From Yinghuangia seranimata (GTDB lineage: Bacteria; Actinomycetota; Actinomycetes; Streptomycetales; Streptomycetaceae): a DNA stretch of 32,711 nucleotides. The notes below the pieces were generated by a model, which was given only the letters and a program-made list of their open reading frames with translations, was not told the DNA's origin and searched no databases. The stretch's first letter is position 1; the number at the start of each line of letters is the position of its first letter. This document shows, in pieces, positions 29,936 through 32,711 of the stretch. The position numbers and the translations under genes were made by a program. The stretch lies in the NCBI RefSeq assembly GCF_029953285.1, contig NZ_JASAOI010000070.1, positions 1 to 32,711 on the forward strand, in the 5' to 3' direction.

Positions 29936-31981
29936 ATGAATCGGACGGGGGGCTGGAACCTCTCCGACATGCGGCGGCCCAGGATCCCCCTGGCACCGGC
30001 GCTGCTCTGGCTCCTCGCGGCCGTGCTGGCGGTCCGTCAGGCCGCGCACACGCTGAGCCTGCCGCCGGAGCGCCGCCTCACCGACCTGGAGACGTGGCTG
30101 GGCACGGACGGCGTCCTGCACCTGCCGGGTTCGCTGTACGACGGGGACGCCCACGGCAAGCCGTTCTCGGGCACGCCGTTCGCGGGCCTGGTGCTGCGGC
30201 CGTTCACGAGCGCGGCCGAGGAGACCCTCGGTGTGCTGTGGACGATAGGGACACTGCTGATCGTCGCCGCGGTCGGCGTGCTCGTCGCGCGCAGCGTCAC
30301 CGCGACGTCCAGCCGACGGGCGCGGCTGCTGGCCGCTCCGGTGCTGATCTCGCTGATGGTCGTCTCGTTGCCGGTACGCGGCACGCTCAGCCTGGGGCAG
30401 CTCAGCCTGCTTCCGGTGCTGCTGGTGCTGCCGGCCTGCCTGGCGCGCGAGCCGGGACGCGGCGCGGGCGTCGCGGCGGGCCTCGCGATGGCGCTGCAGC
30501 CGGTGATGCTGCTGTTCGCGCCGTTCCTGTGGCTGACCGGCAAGCGGACCGCCGCGCTCACCTCCGCCGGGACCTTCGCGGCCGGCACGGCGCTGGCGTG
30601 GGCCGCGCTGCCGAAGGACTCGCTGGCGTACTGGGTGCACCACGTCGCGGGCGCGGGCCTCGAGCGCGCGCCCGACGCGCTGGCCAACCAGTCGCTGCAC
30701 GGCCTGCTGCTGCGGGCCGGGCTGCACGGGGCCGCCGAGTACACGGCGCTGGCCGTCCTGGCGCTGCCGCTGCTGTGGTTCGGCACGCGCCGCGCCGTGG
30801 CGTACGCGCGCGACGGCCAGGCGGTGCTGGGCGCCGTGCTGGTGGGCTGCGTCGTCGTCGCGGTCTCGCCGGTGTCGTGGCAGCACCAGCAGCTGTGGAT
30901 TTTGCTCGCGGCGGCGGGGCGGCTCGGCAAGGGGCGCTCCGACCGGCTGGTGTGGCCGTTGATAGTGGCCGCCGTGATGCTGTTCGACAGCGAGCAGCTG
31001 CTGCCCGGCAGGCTGCACGCGGTGCGGATGATCGCCGACAACGCCCCGCTGATCCTGGCGGTCGCGGCGGCCGTCGCGGTGCCGTTCCTCGTGCGCGGAT
31101 CGGCCGACTGGGTCGCGACGACTCCGGAGCTGGCGCCGAACGAGCGCGCGCCGGGGCGGCGGATCCCGCTGCTGCCGCGCACGCTGCGCGTCCTGTCGCG
31201 GCCGAACCTCTTCCTGGAGCTGATCCTCATAAGGGTCGGCTACTCCTTCTACTCCTTCATCCGCGCGTCCGTGCCGGACCAGCGGGCGACGGCCGAGTCG
31301 CACGGGCGCGACGTCATCGGGCTGGAGCGGTTCCTCCACATCGACGTCGAGCACGCGCTGAACCACCTCGCGGCGAGGACCGACTGGCTGAAGGCGTTCA
31401 CCGGGTTCTTCTACGAGACGTTCCACTTCCTGGTGCCGCTCAGCCTGCTGGCGTGGCTGTACATAAAGCGTCCGGCGCAGTACCGGTCGGCGCGCACGGT
31501 GCTGTGCGTCGGGACGGCGACCGGTCTGATCGGGTTCTGGCTGTACCCGCTCGCGCCGCCGCGGCTCATGCCGGGGTTCGACTACATCGACACCGCGCAC
31601 GGCGTGCAGGACCTCAACAACCCGGACTTCGGGGCGCTGACCAAGCTGTCGAACCAGTACGCGGCGATGCCGTCGCTGCACGTCGGCTGGGCGCTGTGGT
31701 GCGGGCTGGTGATCTTCGCGCTGGCGCCGTACCTGTGGATGCGGCTGGCGGGCCTGCTGTACCCGTTGACGACGACGTTCGTGGTGATGGCGACCGCCAA
31801 CCACTACATCCTCGACGCGGTCGGCGGGGTCGCGGTGATCACGATCGGCTTCGCGGTGCAGTACGCGCTGACGGGGCGGAGCGCGTTCGCGGCGCCGGAC
31901 GACACGATGCCGCCGAAGCCCCCCGAACAGGACAATCAACCCATTAGCCGCAAGCTTCTCTTTGCACGCCAAACACGGTGA
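29936..31981 (+). CDS. GT87-PAP2 bifunctional membrane protein, paralogue 2 (complete)
   Basis: 681 residues. An N-terminal GT87 (polyprenol-phosphate-mannose-dependent type) half has the first outer loop DLETWLGTDGVLHLPGSLYDG with its acidic residues, then many helices, including SLPVRGTLSLGQLSLLPVLL and the conserved ALQPVMLLFAPFLWLTGKR. The PAP2 half carries IGLERFLHIDVEHALNHL, YAAMPSLHVGWALWC (about residue 578) and ATANHYILDAVGG (about 622). NCBI-style naming would be bifunctional glycosyltransferase 87/phosphatase PAP2. It probably transfers a sugar to a lipid or wall polymer and hydrolyses a phosphorylated lipid. GGAG lies 10 bases before the ATG; an upstream ATG at 29846 is less likely because its N-tail is highly charged and not membrane-like. 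It ends with a Pro/Lys/Gln-rich tail. Confidence 0.85.
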   Translation: MNRTGGWNLSDMRRPRIPLAPALLWLLAAVLAVRQAAHTLSLPPERRLTDLETWLGTDGVLHLPGSLYDGDAHGKPFSGTPFAGLVLRPFTSAAEETLGVLWTIGTLLIVAAVGVLVARSVTATSSRRARLLAAPVLISLMVVSLPVRGTLSLGQLSLLPVLLVLPACLAREPGRGAGVAAGLAMALQPVMLLFAPFLWLTGKRTAALTSAGTFAAGTALAWAALPKDSLAYWVHHVAGAGLERAPDALANQSLHGLLLRAGLHGAAEYTALAVLALPLLWFGTRRAVAYARDGQAVLGAVLVGCVVVAVSPVSWQHQQLWILLAAAGRLGKGRSDRLVWPLIVAAVMLFDSEQLLPGRLHAVRMIADNAPLILAVAAAVAVPFLVRGSADWVATTPELAPNERAPGRRIPLLPRTLRVLSRPNLFLELILIRVGYSFYSFIRASVPDQRATAESHGRDVIGLERFLHIDVEHALNHLAARTDWLKAFTGFFYETFHFLVPLSLLAWLYIKRPAQYRSARTVLCVGTATGLIGFWLYPLAPPRLMPGFDYIDTAHGVQDLNNPDFGALTKLSNQYAAMPSLHVGWALWCGLVIFALAPYLWMRLAGLLYPLTTTFVVMATANHYILDAVGGVAVITIGFAVQYALTGRSAFAAPDDTMPPKPPEQDNQPISRKLLFARQTR

Positions 31982-32061
31982 CGCGCCTAGGTATTGCCAA
32001 GGCTTTGCCCGTTTCGCCCGCAACCACCCGCGCGGTCGAGCGGTAGTCACGGTGGACCGGC

Positions 32062-32079
32062 GCCGGGCCCGCGCCCGGC
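32062..32079. terminator. Short hairpin between the GT87-PAP2 gene and the last gene
   Basis: GCCGGGC (32062-32068) and GCCCGGC (32073-32079) form a 7-bp stem with a 4-nt loop, 81 bp after the stop at 31981 and 38 bp before the next start. It could end upstream transcription or affect the next gene's leader. Confidence 0.4.
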
Positions 32080-32116
32080 CGTCCGGTGTCCCACCGTCTC
32101 GACCGCGAGGAGCACG

Positions 32117-32581
32117 ATGACGCACATCACGCGACGCGTCGCCCAGACCGCCCTGCTGATCGCCGCGGTGGGGGCGGCGCCCCTGCTGGGCGCCGCGACC
32201 GCGCACGCGGAGTCGCCGCTGGGCGGCATCGGCGGACTGAACGGCCTGAGCACGCCCGACGCGTCGACCGTGACGAACACGCTCCCCGCGGCGGCCGACG
32301 CGGTCGGCAAGACCGCCAACCCGGCCAAGCCCCCCGCCGCCAAGCCCGGCCCCGCGGTCCAGGCCCCGGCGGCGCAGGCCCCGGCCGTCCAGCCGCCCGC
32401 CGCGCAGACCCCGGCGCAGAGCCCCGCCGGGCACGCTCCGGCCGCCCAGCCACCCACCGTGCAGACCGCCCCCGGCGCCGCCGCCGGTCCCGTGACGCCG
32501 TCCGCCCAGGTCAACGCCCCGCTCGAGCCCCCGGCGGCCGCGAAGAACGCGCTGCCGGGCCTCGGCGCCCTGCCGCTCTGA
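32117..32581 (+). CDS. Secreted Pro/Ala-rich protein
   Basis: 154 residues. The ATG has GAGGAG just upstream. A signal peptide spans 1-31 (TALLIAAVGAAPLLGAATAHA, cleavage likely after AHA). After a short Gly/Leu/Asn segment (SPLGGIGGLNGLSTPDAS), most of the protein is Pro/Ala/Gln low-complexity repeats (QAPAAQAPAVQPPAAQTPAQ), ending NALPGLGALPL. It resembles secreted actinobacterial proteins of unknown role, possibly spacer or wall-associated polypeptides. No enzyme domain is visible. Transcription ends at the strong hairpin at 32643-32690. Confidence 0.75.
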   Translation: MTHITRRVAQTALLIAAVGAAPLLGAATAHAESPLGGIGGLNGLSTPDASTVTNTLPAAADAVGKTANPAKPPAAKPGPAVQAPAAQAPAVQPPAAQTPAQSPAGHAPAAQPPTVQTAPGAAAGPVTPSAQVNAPLEPPAAAKNALPGLGALPL

Positions 32582-32600
32582 CGGAGACACACCCGAGAGG

Positions 32601-32635
32601 CCTTCCTCTTCCTTCCTCTTCCTTCTTCTTCCTTC
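32601..32635. repeat. Pyrimidine-only 10-bp repeat tract
   Basis: CCTTCCTCTT is repeated twice exactly (32601-32620) and once with one change (CCTTCTTCTT, 32621-32630), then CCTTC. The 35-nt stretch contains no purine on the plus strand and directly precedes the terminator hairpin. Confidence 0.85.
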
Positions 32636-32642
32636 ACGAAGA

Positions 32643-32690
32643 CGCCGCGGTCCGGCGCCTCCCCCCCAAGGGGGGCGCCGGACCGCGGCG
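32643..32690. terminator. Strong terminator hairpin
   Basis: CGCCGCGGTCCGGCGCC (32643-32659) and GGCGCCGGACCGCGGCG (32674-32690) form a perfect 17-bp stem, extended by C and G runs toward an AA-centred loop. It lies about 60 bp after the stop of the secreted protein gene. No T run follows. Confidence 0.75.
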
Positions 32691-32711
32691 CGTCGGGGGC
32701 CGAGCGGCGGG

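Noticed and set aside
29606-32590. A 994-residue minus-strand open frame across the second GT87-PAP2 gene
   Set aside because: Arg/Gln/His-rich composition with no hydrophobic segments or motifs; the plus strand carries the membrane protein with PAP2 motifs.
32601-32640. Pyrimidine repeat as a CRISPR-like array
   Set aside because: Units are only 10 bp with no spacers; it is a simple sequence repeat.

Overview
The window is GC-rich DNA with long open frames on several strands, frequent GTG/TTG starts, F420-type oxidoreductase, resuscitation-promoting-factor and LGFP-repeat genes, and an rRNA leader closely resembling that of Streptomyces. This indicates a filamentous actinomycete, most likely of or near the Streptomycetales. 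The genus cannot be fixed from this sequence.

Layout. 1-520 is the promoter and leader region of an rRNA operon on the minus strand; the 16S gene lies just beyond the left edge. 804-4100 holds plus-strand genes: a small membrane protein, an unrecognised protein, a secreted SurE-type nucleotidase, a spermidine-synthase-like protein and a zinc ribbon. On the minus strand, 4108-7035 encodes a large secreted protein with an arylsulfotransferase-like half and nine LGFP repeats. 7182-13235 is a minus-strand phosphonate operon: FAD oxidoreductase, PhnX-like hydrolase, and the binding protein, ATPase and two permeases of an aminoethylphosphonate (AEP) importer. A GntR/UTRA regulator (13429-14250) lies upstream, with an operator-like palindrome between it and the operon. 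Upstream again is the hopanoid glycosyltransferase gene hpnB (14267-15808).

15973-21227 holds three small regulated units: an NAD(P)-binding oxidoreductase gene; a TetR gene divergent from a DUF1348 gene across three near-identical 18-bp operators; and, after a hairpin-rich leader with a small unrecognised gene, a second TetR gene divergent from an F420 oxidoreductase-NIPSNAP-Dabb operon. 21220-25970 encodes an SMC-like ATPase and an Mre11-type nuclease resembling Bacillus YhaN/YhaO. 26051-27247 encodes a cell-wall muralytic factor and a Gly/Gln/Tyr-rich membrane protein. 27395-31981 holds two paralogous GT87-PAP2 membrane proteins flanking a GNAT gene. The window closes with a secreted Pro/Ala-rich protein and a strong hairpin.

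The phosphonate operon is the clearest functional system. AEP-like compounds would be imported, oxidatively deaminated by the FAD enzyme and cleaved by the hydrolase to release phosphate, with no PhnW transaminase in the window. The hydrolase keeps a lysine at the position of the Schiff-base lysine of PhnX. No insertion sequence, prophage, CRISPR array or tRNA gene was recognised.
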